In this document: positions 44,738 to 53,481 of the stretch, piece after piece
Layout: every line of letters begins with the position of its first letter
How positions within the stretch are numbered: the stretch's first letter is position 1
Assembly: GCA_010672585.1 (NCBI GenBank)
Contig: JAAHGF010000020.1
Coordinates: forward strand, 62,001 to 126,000
DNA: 64,000 bases
Direction: 5' to 3'
Source: Okeania sp. SIO1I7
GTDB taxonomy: Bacteria; Cyanobacteriota; Cyanobacteriia; Cyanobacteriales; Microcoleaceae
Made by a program: the position numbers and the translations under genes
Notes under the pieces: generated by a model
What the model saw: the letters and a program-made list of their open reading frames with translations, nothing else
Told to the model about the DNA's origin: nothing
Database searches by the model: none

Positions 44738-45060
44738 AATCTTATCGCAATATTATTCAGTCTTTATTAACAGTTTATGCTGCTATTCCTATAGCAAATG
44801 GTCAGATAGATAATTACACGGTTTTTGATACAAAACAAGACCATTACATGGTTATGAATGTAGGATGGGATGGTTATCGGCGAGCTTATGGTTGTGTTTT
44901 ACATTTGGATATTAAAGGAGAAAAAATTTGGATAGAGCAAAATATGACCGAAATTAGAATTGCTCAAGAACTTGTGGAGCGAGGAGTACCAAAAGAAGAT
45001 ATTGTTCTGGGATTTCAAGCTCCTGAAATGCGGAAATATACTGACTATGGAGTTGTTTAA
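44725..45060 (+). CDS. xisI: XisI family protein
   Basis: A 111-residue XisI protein, recognisable from MDTLESYRNIIQSLLT, HYMVMNVGWDGYRRAYGC, KIWIEQNMTEI and the end IVLGFQAPEMRKYTDYGV. It begins inside the last codons of xisH (13-bp overlap), so the two are translationally coupled and probably form a complex. Confidence 0.92.
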   Translation: MDTLESYRNIIQSLLTVYAAIPIANGQIDNYTVFDTKQDHYMVMNVGWDGYRRAYGCVLHLDIKGEKIWIEQNMTEIRIAQELVERGVPKEDIVLGFQAPEMRKYTDYGVV

Positions 45061-45075
45061 TTGAGGAAAAGAAAA

Positions 45076-45160
45076 GCTAGACAGAGATTCGGGCACGGAT
45101 AAACAGATTAATTATTTGTCATCATCCGTGCATTCGTGGCAAAATCATTGTCTAGCTCTG
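45076..45160. repeat. GCTAGACA intergenic repeat, copy 1
   Basis: An 85-bp imperfect palindrome beginning GCTAGACAGAGATTCGGGC and ending CATTGTCTAGCTC, with ATCATCCGTGCATTCGTGGC inside. Copies at 46827-46910 and 47726-47814 occupy two other nearby intergenic gaps. Confidence 0.7.
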
Positions 45161-45338
45161 TTCAGGCGATCGCTCTATTTTTTTGTCTTTTTTCAGGTAA
45201 AGAAGTAAACAGAAAGTTATGATTAGTGCAGGATGGCGGAAATAACTGGTTAAAAAATCCTAAAACAATTACAAATCAATACTTTTGACTTTTGACTTCC
45301 GCGTAGCGGCATTAGTCTTTGAACTGGAGAAATAACTT

Positions 45339-46823
45339 ATGCATAATAGGTTTACACAGGAAGATAACAACGTCCCCAATGAAGCGACAAATAGGTATAA
45401 CTCTCTAAGACCTTGGAATTTTTTTACACAACAAGTCAATAACGTCCTTGAGCTAGCTTTCGATGAAGCCAAACACTTGAATCATAGAGAAATAGGGCCA
45501 GTACATCTGCTTTTGGGTTTAATCAGGCAGGAACAAGGTTTAGCGGCGCAGGTACTTAGAAGCGCTGGTGTTAAGTTAGAAAATGCCCGCTTAGAGGTTG
45601 AAAAAATACAGAAACGAGGAACAGTATCTTACAACAAAGACCTGGACTACGATCCATATACCAAAGAAATATTGGGTTTTTCTCAAGATGAAGCAGAGAA
45701 GTTAAAAGAGTCTAAAATTGACACCGAACATCTATTACTAGCTTTACTGAGGCAGTCAGAAGAAAGGGTAATCAAAGTTTTGCAGAATTTAGGAGTTAGT
45801 CCCGCTCAATTGCGGAATCAAGTTTTCGGTAGGTTAAAACCAGCTCATCTGACGGCATCCCAACCAATTTCTACTTCTGCTAATTCTAGTGAAACAAACT
45901 CAAATAACTACCTACCTCTGATTCAGGAAATACTTAAGTATCCAGAAGGTTCCCTGGCAAAAGTTATTAAGAATTACCCAGGTACTGTCAATCCGGAGTT
46001 AATAGAAAATATGGCTACTATGGCTGCAATATTAGAACAAGAAGGTAATACTAAAGGTGCTAAGGTTTTAAGAGGACTCATTGCTCCTAGAACGGAGGAA
46101 GCTACTGATCGCTCAGAAATTCCTGTTGTTAATGTACCTGAACCCGTTCAAAAGTCTACTCCACCAGAGGAACAAGCTACTAAATCTGAACCGATAGAAT
46201 CTCCCGTTTCTCCTGAAGACTTTGAACCAGTATCTAGTCTACTAGAAGTGCAAGCTATTGAACCTGAGTTGATGGAATTCTTCCCTCCCTCAAATCAAGA
46301 TATGGAGAACTTCCCGCGTTTGTTACTTAAGGAAAGTTTAGTGAACAAAGGTAACAAGCAAGTAGTACACAATTTTTTAGGAGAAAATTTGGATAAGTTA
46401 AACGATCGCTTTCCTGAAGCGTTGCAGAATTGGTTTCATCAGACTTTGCCCAATGTAGGGGATACAAGGAAGCAAGAGTTTCTCAAGAGAGTTACTAATA
46501 TTAGCGATATAATTAGAACATTTGATGGAGGAGTGCGGGGGATTAATTTGGAAATTGCTCTGACTGGATACAATATTGTAGCTTCTATTCTGACTCCGAC
46601 TGAAACTCCTAAAGATTGGGCGGATATTCAGAACTGTTTGGGTTTAACTTACTTGGAAATGATTCGGGGAGAACGCCGTGAGAATTTGCAGAAGGCGATC
46701 GCTTGTTTTGATATAGCCTTGAATTTTTACAAAAAAGAGGAATGTCCTGAATTGCAAAATATTCGTGAGAATGCCAAAAAAGCGAGAACTGAACTTAGGA
46801 ATATACCACAAAAGGAAGAATGA
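45339..46823 (+). CDS. Clp N-domain protein fused to a helical/TPR-like domain
   Basis: A 494-residue protein. Residues about 28-165 are two Clp-N repeats like those of ClpC (LNHREIGPVHLLLGLIRQE and IDTEHLLLALLRQ), which normally bind substrates or adaptors. No AAA+ ATPase follows. A Pro/Glu-rich linker (about 250-330) leads to a C-terminal helical domain with TPTETPKDWADIQNCLGLTY, a TPR-like sequence found in cyanobacterial CHAT-type proteins. A ribosome site GGAGAA precedes the ATG. It might act as an adaptor or decoy for Clp, which is speculation. Confidence 0.82.
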   Translation: MHNRFTQEDNNVPNEATNRYNSLRPWNFFTQQVNNVLELAFDEAKHLNHREIGPVHLLLGLIRQEQGLAAQVLRSAGVKLENARLEVEKIQKRGTVSYNKDLDYDPYTKEILGFSQDEAEKLKESKIDTEHLLLALLRQSEERVIKVLQNLGVSPAQLRNQVFGRLKPAHLTASQPISTSANSSETNSNNYLPLIQEILKYPEGSLAKVIKNYPGTVNPELIENMATMAAILEQEGNTKGAKVLRGLIAPRTEEATDRSEIPVVNVPEPVQKSTPPEEQATKSEPIESPVSPEDFEPVSSLLEVQAIEPELMEFFPPSNQDMENFPRLLLKESLVNKGNKQVVHNFLGENLDKLNDRFPEALQNWFHQTLPNVGDTRKQEFLKRVTNISDIIRTFDGGVRGINLEIALTGYNIVASILTPTETPKDWADIQNCLGLTYLEMIRGERRENLQKAIACFDIALNFYKKEECPELQNIRENAKKARTELRNIPQKEE

Positions 46824-46826
46824 GCA

Positions 46827-46910
46827 GCTAGACACGGATTCGGGCACGGATAAACGGATTAATCATTTTCCATCATCCGTGTATCTGTGGCAAAATCCTT
46901 GTTTAGCTTT
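46827..46910. repeat. GCTAGACA intergenic repeat, copy 2
   Basis: Matches copy 1 in GCTAGACA-CGGATTCGGGCACGGATAAAC and CATCATCCGTG...GTGGCAAAATCCTTGT. It begins a few bases after the stop codon of the Clp-N protein gene. Confidence 0.7.
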
Positions 46911-46976
46911 TTTTGAAGTTAATTCAGCAATGTCTGCTATAATATTAGTATTTTATTGATATAAAAAGTTGGAAAT

Positions 46977-47297
46977 ATGACTCAAACAATACGCAGAAAA
47001 GTACCCAGAGGTACACCAATATATGGCGATCGCCCCCCTCTTTCCCCAGAGGAAATAGCCAGACGCGAAGCAGAAAAAGAAGCTTTTGGCCGTCGGTGTC
47101 GGGAAATTTTTTGGCGAGTTTATCCTGATTTGGTGAAAGAACATTACGACTGGTTTATTTATATCGAACCCGATAGTGGAGATTATTTTATGGATCGCGA
47201 TCGGGATGTTGCCCGCCAAAAAGCTCAACAAAAACACCCCGGTGCTTTATTGATGGCAATGTGCGTCAATGAAACAGGAGCAGTTGGGAAAATATGA
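46977..47297 (+). CDS. Small hypothetical protein paired with an aspartyl protease-like gene
   Basis: A 106-residue protein with a helical, charged core (SPEEIARREAEKEAFGRRC), then EHYDWFIYIEPDSGDYFMDRD and a C-terminal helix. I think such proteins are common in cyanobacteria and usually precede an aspartyl-protease-like gene. The stop overlaps the next ATG (ATGA), so the two are coupled, in the manner of two-gene toxin-antitoxin or processing modules. Function unknown. Confidence 0.75.
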   Translation: MTQTIRRKVPRGTPIYGDRPPLSPEEIARREAEKEAFGRRCREIFWRVYPDLVKEHYDWFIYIEPDSGDYFMDRDRDVARQKAQQKHPGALLMAMCVNETGAVGKI

Positions 47298-47668
47298 TTC
47301 AAGGATACTTTGGTAGTAAAGGTGAGCTATTTTTTGAAATAGAGCTAATAGCTGCCGACGGTTCGAGAATAATAGTTGATGCTTTGCTAGATACTGGTTT
47401 TACTGATTGGTTAGCAGTAGATACTCAAGATGTAGAAAGTTTAGGATGGTTTTTTCAAGAACAAGAAGAAAAGCAGACAGCATTGGGAGTGGCAACTTTT
47501 AATTTGTACCAAGGTGCAGTTTGTTTTGATGGTCAAGAAATGAAGATTCCTGTTGTTGTTGGTAATGGAATACCAGAGATTTTAATCGGTTTGTCTTGGC
47601 TGGAAAATCGGCGCTTGGTAGTGGAGAGAAAATCTGGTATTCTTACTTTAGAGAGCTTTTCTGATTAA
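47294..47668 (+). CDS. Retropepsin-like aspartyl protease family protein
   Basis: A 124-residue single-domain protein of the clan AA, retroviral-type aspartic protease family. The catalytic motif is D-T-G in DALLDTGFTDWLAV, and a hydrophobic ILIGLSWL flap/core segment follows. As with other such enzymes a dimer would be needed. It overlaps the preceding gene by 4 bp. Its substrate is unknown. Confidence 0.82.
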   Translation: MIQGYFGSKGELFFEIELIAADGSRIIVDALLDTGFTDWLAVDTQDVESLGWFFQEQEEKQTALGVATFNLYQGAVCFDGQEMKIPVVVGNGIPEILIGLSWLENRRLVVERKSGILTLESFSD

Positions 47669-47725
47669 TGAAAACTACTGTAGAAAGATTTGCAATGGAG
47701 GCAGGCGATCTTTTTCAGTTATCAG

Positions 47726-47814
47726 TAGATAGGCACAGATAAACAGATTTATCATTTTCCATCATCCGTGCATCCGTGGCAAAATCCTTGTCTTGCCCCC
47801 TGTCTAGCTCTGTT
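47726..47814. repeat. GCTAGACA intergenic repeat, copy 3
   Basis: Shares GGCACAGATAAACAGATTTA, CATCATCCGTGCATCCGTGGC and TGTCTAGCTCTGTT with copies 1 and 2. Confidence 0.65.
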
Positions 47815-47818
47815 ATTC

Positions 47819-50800
47819 TCACCGACAACGTTCAAGATTTTTTCGCACCTTAATAGTATGAGGATGTTCCCCACCTAATTTTTGCTCTAAAATATCTAGT
47901 GCTTCTTTGTACAAAGGTTCCGCTGCTTTGTATCTCCCTTGAGAACAATACAACAAAGCCTGGTTGTTGAGGAGGGTGGCAAGATATGGATGATTTTCCG
48001 GTAGAGCCTCTTTGACGATTGCGATCGCTTGTTGATACAAAGGTTCCGCTGCTGCGTATTTTCCTTGAGAACGATATAATCCTGCTAAACTGTTGAGGTG
48101 GGTGGCCAGATATGGATGATTTTCTGGTAGGGCAATCTTGTCGATAGCGATCGCTTCTTGGTACAATGGTTCTGCTTCTGCATATCTCCCTAGAGAACGA
48201 TGTAGTTCTGCCAAGCTATTCAGGTGGGTGGCTAGGGATCGATGATTTTCCGGTAGGGCAGCTTTGTCGATGTTGATCGCTTCTTGGTACAATGGTTCCG
48301 CTGCTGCGTATTCCCCTTGAGAACAATAGAATAAAGCCAAGCTGTGGAGGTGGGTGGCTAGGGATGGATGATTTTCCGGTAGGGCAGTTTTGTCGATTTC
48401 GATGGCTTGTTGGTATAAAGGTTCTGCTGCTTCGTACTTCCCTTGAGAATAATATAATGCTGCTAGACTGTGGAGATGGGTAGCCAGGGATTGGTGATTT
48501 TCGGGTAAGGCAGTGTTGTCGATTTCGATGGCTTGTTGGTACAAAGGTTCTGCTGCTTCGTATCTCCCTTGAGAATAATATAAATTTGCCTGGTTGTTGA
48601 GGTAAGTGGCAAGATGTGGATGGTTAGGAGATAGAGCAACTTTGGCGATATCGATCGCTTGTTGGTACAATGGTTCGGCTGCTGCGTATTTCCCTTGAGA
48701 ATAATATAATGTTGCGAGGGCGTTGAGATGGGTAGCTAGGGATGGATGATTTTCGGGTAAGGTAGTTTGGGCGATGTGGATGGCTTGTTGGTACAAAGGT
48801 TCTGCTGCTGTGTATTTCCCTTGAGAATGATACAGTTCTGCTTGTTTGTGGAGGTCGATGGCAGGGGGTAGATGATTTTCCGGGAGGGGGTTAGTTTGTT
48901 TAGGCATTGGTTCTGGTGTTTCATGTTTGCCTTGAGATTTATCTAATTCTGTTTGCTCGTCGATGTCGATGGCAGGGAATGGATGATTTTCCGAGAGAGG
49001 GTTTTTGTCCATTTCTGTAGTTTCTTTAGGCATTGGTTCTGCTGATTTGTGTTTGCCTTGAGAACGATATAATTCTGCCAGGTTGTTGAGGAGAGTAGCA
49101 AGATATGGATGATTTTCGGGTAAAGTGATTCTGAGGATTTGAATGGCTTCTATAAATAATGGTTCCGCTGCTGCGTATTTCTCTTGAGAATGATATAATT
49201 CTGCCAGGTTGTTGAGGGAGGTGGCAAGGTCGGGATGATTTTCGGGGAGAGCAATTTTAAGGATTTCCGTGCCTTGTTTGAACAAAGGTTCTGCTGCTTC
49301 GTATTTCCCTTGAGAATGATATAATTCTGCCAAGTTGTTGAGGGGCTTGGCAAGGTCGGGATGATTTTTGGGTAAAGCAATTTTGTTGATTTCGATAGCT
49401 TGTTGGTACAAAAGTTCTGCTGCTTCATATTTCCCTTGATAATAATATAATTCTGCCAGGTTGTTGAGGGAGGTGGCAACCAAGGGGTGATTTTCGGGTA
49501 AAGCGATTTTGAAGATTTCGATAGCTTGTTTCAATAAAGGTTCTGCTGCTTCGTATTTCCCTTGAGAAGAATATAATAAAGCTAGGTTGTTGAGGTTAGC
49601 GGCACGTTGGGGATGGTTTTCGGGTAAGGCGATTTTGACTATTTCAATGGCTTGTTGGTACAAAGGTTCTGCTGCTCCGTATTTCCCTTGAGAACGATAT
49701 AATTCTGCCAGGCAGTTGAGATAAGAGGCAAGGTCAGGATGATTTTCAGGTAAGGCGATTTTGACTATTTCAATGGCTTGTTGGTACAAAGGTTCTGCTG
49801 CTCCGTATTTCCCTTGAGAACGATATAATTCTGCCAGGCAGTTGAGGCTGGTGGCGCGTTTGGGATGATTTTCGGGTAAAGCGATTTTGACTATTTCAAT
49901 GGCTTGTTGGTACAAAGGTTCTGCTGCTCCGTATTTCCCTTGAGAACGATATAATTCTGCCAGGCAGTTGAGATAAGAGACAAGGTCAGGATGATTTTCA
50001 GGTAAGGCGATTTTGAAGATTTTGATGGCCTGTTTGAACAAAGGTTCTGCTGCTTCGTATTTCCCTTGAGAACAATATAAATTTGCCAGGTTGTTGAGGG
50101 AGGTAGCAAGATACGGATGATTTTTGGGTAAGGTGACTCTGAGGATTTTGATTGCTTGTTTGTACAGTGGTTCTGCTGCTTCGTATTTCCCTTGAAAACA
50201 ATATAAATTTGCCAAGTTGTTAAGGTTGCTGGCCCGTTCAGGATGATTTTCAGGTAAGGCGATTTCGATGATTTTGATGGCTTGTTTCAATAAAGGTTCT
50301 GCTGCTTCGTATTTCCCTTGAGAACAATATAAATTTGCCAGGTTGTTGAGGTTGCTGGCCCGTTCGGGATGATTTTTGGGTAAGGCGACTTTGTTGATTT
50401 CAATAGCTTGTTTGAACAAAGGTTCTGCTGCTTCGTATTTCCCTTGAGAACAATATAAATTTGCCAGGTTGTTGTAGATAGTCCCAACATCATGATTATC
50501 TTTACCTAGCCGTTTTTCTACTATTTCTCTACCCTTCTCTAACCAAGGTTCTGCCTGTGGATATAATCCTTGACCCTGATAGAAGAAACTTAATTGAGCA
50601 AAAGGAACAATCAAATCATTATCACTCAAATACTCAGTCAAATGTTCCGCCACTTCCGTAATATGGGGAATATAAACCTCAAATTCCTTAACTTCCTCAA
50701 GTGTAATGTTCTTAGGAATTTCCAGCGCCTGCTCCGCCATCACCCGACAAAAACTACGTTTCCATTCCTCCACAGACTCAAACTGCTGCAACTTACCCAC

Positions 50801-52009
50801 CATAAACTTTCTAATCAGTGGGTGTAACTGATAGATATCTTTATCCTTCCATTCCAGCAAACTTAAATTCAACAACACATCATCTCGTATCCCCTCCAAA
50901 TCTCCCTGCTCCACTTCCGACAAACACCTTTCCACTAAAATCCAAGGAATAGGAGCAGCAGCAAACAAACTCAACCTACATCCTACCTCCTTTTCCTCCT
51001 TATCCAACTCTTCCCAACTCAACTCAAAAGCCGCTTCCACCCCACGTTGAGCAGTCATATCCCGAAAAGCATCACCCTTGCGGTCTTTTTTTTGCAGAGC
51101 GCGGTGTTTTAAATCCAACCTTTCCCGCATTTTCACCAAAGATAAATCCCGGTTTCGCTTCAAATACCGCCCCACCAACTCCAAACCCAAAGGCAAATAA
51201 CCCAACTCAAAACAGAGCAACCTTGCCACATCTGCCTCCCCTTGAATGCGCTCCTCCCCAACCAAAGAAACCAATAATTCCAGAGCAGCACCCTCATCCA
51301 AAACCTCCAACTGTAATTGTTGCCAAGATTCTGCCAACCATTGTTTACGAGTAGTCACCAAAACCTTAAACCGAGGGTTGCTAGGCAGAAGTTCAGCAAT
51401 TTGCTCATACTCTGCCACATCATCAAATACGATTAAAACATCAGAAGAAATCCCCCTCCCGTCCCCCGGTGCGATCCCCCTCCCGTCCCCCTTTCTAAGG
51501 GGGAAGCCAGATGTATCCCCCCCTTGGTAAGGGGGGTTAGGGGGGATCGTCTTCTCCTGCATATTCCGACTTCTATCCCTCGCGATCCCCCTCCCGTCCC
51601 CCTTAGAAAGGGGGAAGCCAGATGTATTCCCCCCTTGGTAAGGGGGGTTAGGGGGGATCGTCTTCTCCCCTCGTTCCCTAGTATTAGGGGGAATAGGCCA
51701 TTTACTCCAACAGAAACTAATCTTCTCCTCCACACTCAGATCGTCAGGCAGGATCAGACCCAAATGCACCCTAGCAAAACTAAGAAACTGCAATACCACA
51801 TCCTCATCTCGTGCCCGCAACCAACACACCCCACCAGGATAAGTGCCTTTTTGCCAATGAGACCGAGCATATTGGAGAGCAAGTTCAGTTTTGCCAATAC
51901 CTCCCATCCCAGAAATAGAAGATATGGCAACCTTTTCTGTTTGTTGTAACTGTTTGTGCAGAGTAGCTAATGCTTTGTCACGCCCCACAAATTTTACCAC
52001 TCCACTCAA
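47819..52009 (-). CDS. NB-ARC ATPase with 21 TPRs (NLR-like)
   Basis: A 1396-residue STAND protein: FVGRDKALATLHKQL start, P-loop SISGMGGIGKTEL, kinase-2 VLIVFDDV, RNBS-like VLVTTRKQWLA, GLPL-like LGYLPLGLELVG, a winged-helix region, then from about residue 500 twenty-one kinesin-light-chain-type TPRs of 42 residues (YEAAEPLYQQAIEI...LPENHPxLATxLNNLAxLYxSQGK). Repeats 12 and 13 are degenerate. Between the P-loop and kinase-2 an 80-residue insert (NPPYQGG, GDGRGI) is encoded by C/G-run repeat elements. The ORF's only start is TTG at 52009, but the frame continues upstream without an initiator to a TGA that ends the preceding 166-residue gene, so both may be one broken gene. Such proteins sense ligands or phage. 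Confidence 0.87.
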   Translation of the reverse strand: MSGVVKFVGRDKALATLHKQLQQTEKVAISSISGMGGIGKTELALQYARSHWQKGTYPGGVCWLRARDEDVVLQFLSFARVHLGLILPDDLSVEEKISFCWSKWPIPPNTRERGEKTIPPNPPYQGGNTSGFPLSKGDGRGIARDRSRNMQEKTIPPNPPYQGGDTSGFPLRKGDGRGIAPGDGRGISSDVLIVFDDVAEYEQIAELLPSNPRFKVLVTTRKQWLAESWQQLQLEVLDEGAALELLVSLVGEERIQGEADVARLLCFELGYLPLGLELVGRYLKRNRDLSLVKMRERLDLKHRALQKKDRKGDAFRDMTAQRGVEAAFELSWEELDKEEKEVGCRLSLFAAAPIPWILVERCLSEVEQGDLEGIRDDVLLNLSLLEWKDKDIYQLHPLIRKFMVGKLQQFESVEEWKRSFCRVMAEQALEIPKNITLEEVKEFEVYIPHITEVAEHLTEYLSDNDLIVPFAQLSFFYQGQGLYPQAEPWLEKGREIVEKRLGKDNHDVGTIYNNLANLYCSQGKYEAAEPLFKQAIEINKVALPKNHPERASNLNNLANLYCSQGKYEAAEPLLKQAIKIIEIALPENHPERASNLNNLANLYCFQGKYEAAEPLYKQAIKILRVTLPKNHPYLATSLNNLANLYCSQGKYEAAEPLFKQAIKIFKIALPENHPDLVSYLNCLAELYRSQGKYGAAEPLYQQAIEIVKIALPENHPKRATSLNCLAELYRSQGKYGAAEPLYQQAIEIVKIALPENHPDLASYLNCLAELYRSQGKYGAAEPLYQQAIEIVKIALPENHPQRAANLNNLALLYSSQGKYEAAEPLLKQAIEIFKIALPENHPLVATSLNNLAELYYYQGKYEAAELLYQQAIEINKIALPKNHPDLAKPLNNLAELYHSQGKYEAAEPLFKQGTEILKIALPENHPDLATSLNNLAELYHSQEKYAAAEPLFIEAIQILRITLPENHPYLATLLNNLAELYRSQGKHKSAEPMPKETTEMDKNPLSENHPFPAIDIDEQTELDKSQGKHETPEPMPKQTNPLPENHLPPAIDLHKQAELYHSQGKYTAAEPLYQQAIHIAQTTLPENHPSLATHLNALATLYYSQGKYAAAEPLYQQAIDIAKVALSPNHPHLATYLNNQANLYYSQGRYEAAEPLYQQAIEIDNTALPENHQSLATHLHSLAALYYSQGKYEAAEPLYQQAIEIDKTALPENHPSLATHLHSLALFYCSQGEYAAAEPLYQEAINIDKAALPENHRSLATHLNSLAELHRSLGRYAEAEPLYQEAIAIDKIALPENHPYLATHLNSLAGLYRSQGKYAAAEPLYQQAIAIVKEALPENHPYLATLLNNQALLYCSQGRYKAAEPLYKEALDILEQKLGGEHPHTIKVRKNLERCR
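51451..51690. mobile_element. Two C/G-run repeat elements inserted in the NB-ARC coding region
   Basis: Two direct copies (about 51472-51556 and 51581-51668) of GCGATCCCCCTCCCGTCCCC...GGAAGCCAGATGTAT...GGTAAGGGGGGTTAGG lie in the coding sequence without breaking its frame. The same motif occurs at 16435-16527 and in the element at 23641-23845. Confidence 0.75.
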
Positions 52010-52069
52010 AGGCAGGTTTTGTGGAGGTTGGGTACTTTCCTTTGTCGGTGCCCCTCCCGACGACTTCAG

Positions 52070-52570
52070 TCAAAAGTGAACACCACCATGAATGGTACTA
52101 CCTTTAAATGCCTCCGGACTACCCACAATAGCTCCAGTGTCAACAGTATTATTTTCACTATCAACAACCTTACTTCCACTAATAGTGCTGTGCTGAAACA
52201 AAGCACCAATTTTCTCAGCAGTTACCCCTTGAGACTTTATTTCTTCCAACTTCGCCTCAAGATTTTTCACATCTTCTGGATATTCCTCTTTAGCAACGGC
52301 AACCACATTCATAATATCCTGCTTAAATTCCGGGTTTTGATTGGCCACCGCCTCCATTTCCCGTATCGCTGCCCCAAAATCTTCAGGAAAAGGATTTTCT
52401 TGTGCAGGTTTCAAAGCACGGAAAGTATTCGCAGGCATTCCTTTTACCCGTTGCCATAACTTAACCAATTGTTCCGTAGTCTTTTCACCTAAACCTTCCC
52501 CTGTCTTTTCCACATATTTAACTAAAAAAGGATAGGCGATCGCTACTACACTTAATTCTACAGGTTCCAT
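52070..52570 (-). CDS. Hypothetical N-terminal domain upstream of the NB-ARC gene
   Basis: A 166-residue protein. Residues 1-120 are helical (VELSVVAIAYPFLVKYVEK, TTEQLVKLWQRVKG), similar in style to the Bell-type or other effector domains found ahead of bacterial NLR-like ATPases. The end, HSTISGSKVVDSENNTVDTG and GSPEAFKGSTIHGG, is Gly/Ser/Asn-rich beta-like sequence resembling a signalling amyloid motif. Its TGA stop (52070-52072) is in the same frame as the NB-ARC protein and nothing but that stop separates them, with no ribosome site between. Whether it is a separate protein or the N-terminus of a broken gene is open. Confidence 0.68.
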   Translation of the reverse strand: MEPVELSVVAIAYPFLVKYVEKTGEGLGEKTTEQLVKLWQRVKGMPANTFRALKPAQENPFPEDFGAAIREMEAVANQNPEFKQDIMNVVAVAKEEYPEDVKNLEAKLEEIKSQGVTAEKIGALFQHSTISGSKVVDSENNTVDTGAIVGSPEAFKGSTIHGGVHF

Positions 52571-52871
52571 TTTTGATACTCCTTGCTAAATAATTAAAAA
52601 TTATAGCGAATTTCATCTGTAGGAGTGAATGGCCATTCACCCCTACAAGGTTTTGGTTGTGGCTATGTTCATAATTATTCAAGTCTTCACCTGTAACTTT
52701 AAAAGTTTAATTGAGTTCTTCAAACTCTTTACAAACAGCAAGAAAATTCTGGGGTAAATTATTTGTTACAGTCATAGTTAAAAATAATGTTAATTTTTAC
52801 AATTATTACCATTAGGATAGTATTCTACTAAAGTCAATAAAGTTAAACAATTAAAAATGGAGTATTAAATT
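52571..52871. other. Intergenic stretch with hairpin
   Basis: A GTAGGAGTGAATGGCCATTCACCCCTAC hairpin (52619-52646) belongs to the GTAGGG hairpin family and is a half-copy of the GCGGTTTTCA element. The rest is AT-rich. GGAG at 52859 is the ribosome site of the next gene. Confidence 0.5.
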
Positions 52872-53351
52872 ATGTCTGACATAGAACAGGACGCTAAATT
52901 GTGGTTGCATGGTGAAACCTATGGCTTTAAAAGTCTCCCACCAACTAAAGACCATGAAACAATTATTAAATCAGTTCTTATTTGTGCAAAAGGAGATGGA
53001 GTACTAGCACCAGAAGAAAGAAATTGGATTGTTGGTCGTGCTGCTGCACTCGGCAGTGACGGATATGAACTAGCAAAAACTTACCCAGCAGATGAGGATT
53101 TAATTGATGTTTTAAGTCAAGCATCTGCTGTGAATAATGCTGGTCGTCGTACAGTTATTTATCTTGCTATTAAGACTTGTGGTGCTGATGGAGAATTACA
53201 CCCAGATGAAATGGCTAAAATTTACCAAATAGCAGAAAAACTGGGATTGGCAAAAGATGTTGTTGATTCTCTCAAGGAACTTTGCCTTGAGGAAGCTGGA
53301 GTGCGAGAAAAACGGATAGGTCTGTTGTTCCCTGATGGTGCTCCTTACTAA
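52872..53351 (+). CDS. TerB-like protein
   Basis: A 159-residue all-helical protein of the TerB/DUF533-like type. It has the two acidic repeats typical of the fold: AKGDGVLAPEERNWIVGRAA and CGADGELHPDEMAKIYQIAE, which in tellurite-resistance TerB bind metal. Ribosome site GGAG upstream. It stands alone. The link to stress or metal sensing is by family only. Confidence 0.8.
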   Translation: MSDIEQDAKLWLHGETYGFKSLPPTKDHETIIKSVLICAKGDGVLAPEERNWIVGRAAALGSDGYELAKTYPADEDLIDVLSQASAVNNAGRRTVIYLAIKTCGADGELHPDEMAKIYQIAEKLGLAKDVVDSLKELCLEEAGVREKRIGLLFPDGAPY

Positions 53352-53481
53352 ACTTGATTGCTAAACATTAGATTATTGGAGTGAGAGCGGGTTCATCTGA
53401 TAATTTGTAACGCCATTAATTTAATGTGGAACCCGCTCCTACTATTGCAACATTTTAGGCGTGTCACGCCACTACTAATAC

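Noticed and set aside
44078-45060. fdxN-type excision element
   Set aside because: xisH/xisI are present but no xisF-type recombinase, nif gene or flanking recombination sites are seen.
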